Below, one piece after another: positions 6,290 through 6,363 of a DNA stretch of 6,363 nucleotides. The number at the start of each line of letters is the position of its first letter. Position 1 is the first letter of the stretch. The notes below the pieces were generated by a model, which worked only from the letters and a program-made list of their open reading frames with translations, was not told the DNA's origin and did no database searches. The translations under genes were made by a program, and so were the position numbers. Origin of the DNA: an uncultured Bacilli bacterium (GTDB taxonomy: Bacteria > Bacillota_I > Bacilli_A > RF39 > UBA660). Where the stretch lies: positions 1-6,363 of the forward strand of contig CANRHY010000058.1 of assembly GCA_947630515.1 (NCBI GenBank). Reading direction: 5' to 3'.

Positions 6290-6363
6290 ATGAGTTTAGA
6301 AGAATTAATAAAAGGAAAATATAATGCTACTATAAGTGATATTGAATTATTAAGTAAATTAAA
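6290..6363 (+). CDS. Ankyrin-array protein 5, N-terminus only (cut by window end)
   Basis: The ATG at 6290, nine bases after AAAGGAG, opens a frame that runs off the window after 24 codons: MSLEELIKGKYNATISDIEL and then LSKL. It matches the start of gene 4 (MTLENLMK, ISDIEL) and of gene 2 (MNLEELIE). No ankyrin repeat is reached inside the window, so the assignment rests on the shared N-terminal module and position. Confidence 0.8.
   Translation, partial: MSLEELIKGKYNATISDIELLSKL

Overview
The window is very AT-rich (roughly a quarter GC) with strong purine-rich ribosome binding sites, TTG and ATG starts, tightly packed genes and intrinsic terminators. Together with a bacterial Tgt, a TIGR04086-type membrane protein and a DUF421/YetF-type protein this points to a low-GC Bacillota (Firmicutes), class Clostridia or a Bacilli relative. 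I cannot name a genus. UGA reads as stop (the fourth ankyrin gene ends in TGA just before the next start) and Trp is TGG, so the standard bacterial code fits.

Left part (1-2664), housekeeping. The first 74 bases are the 3' end of a group II intron: domain VI folds with one bulged adenosine and the RNA ends in the usual AY. Directly after it lies tgt, the tRNA-guanine transglycosylase of queuosine synthesis, overlapped by a small gene for a single-pass membrane protein of unknown function. Converging on these is a four-helix TIGR04086 membrane protein. A DUF421 membrane protein is transcribed divergently from that and ends in a clear terminator.

Right part (2650-6363), an accessory array. A near-consensus promoter, whose -35 box sits inside the preceding terminator hairpin, starts a tandem array of small ankyrin-repeat genes: four complete, one cut off by the window end, and one reduced to its first codons and its last codons. 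Neighbouring genes are 0-4 bases apart. All share an N-terminal helical module, and three share a C-terminal tail of about 27 residues (consensus around DI-x-x-KS-x-EE-then-A-V-x-KLA) whose last codons also form the ribosome binding site of the next gene. Between the two relics of the broken copy lies an unrelated gene with its own promoter and terminator. It encodes a protein with two coiled-coil segments, each followed by a C-x4-H...C-x2-C zinc-type motif. A 13-base direct repeat, derived from the ankyrin tail, flanks this cassette.

How it may work together (inference): tandem, divergent ankyrin paralogues with common ends resemble a poly-immunity or partner-binding array, in which the shared termini dock to a common partner while the central repeats vary. 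No toxin, secretion or nuclease gene is visible here, so the function remains open.
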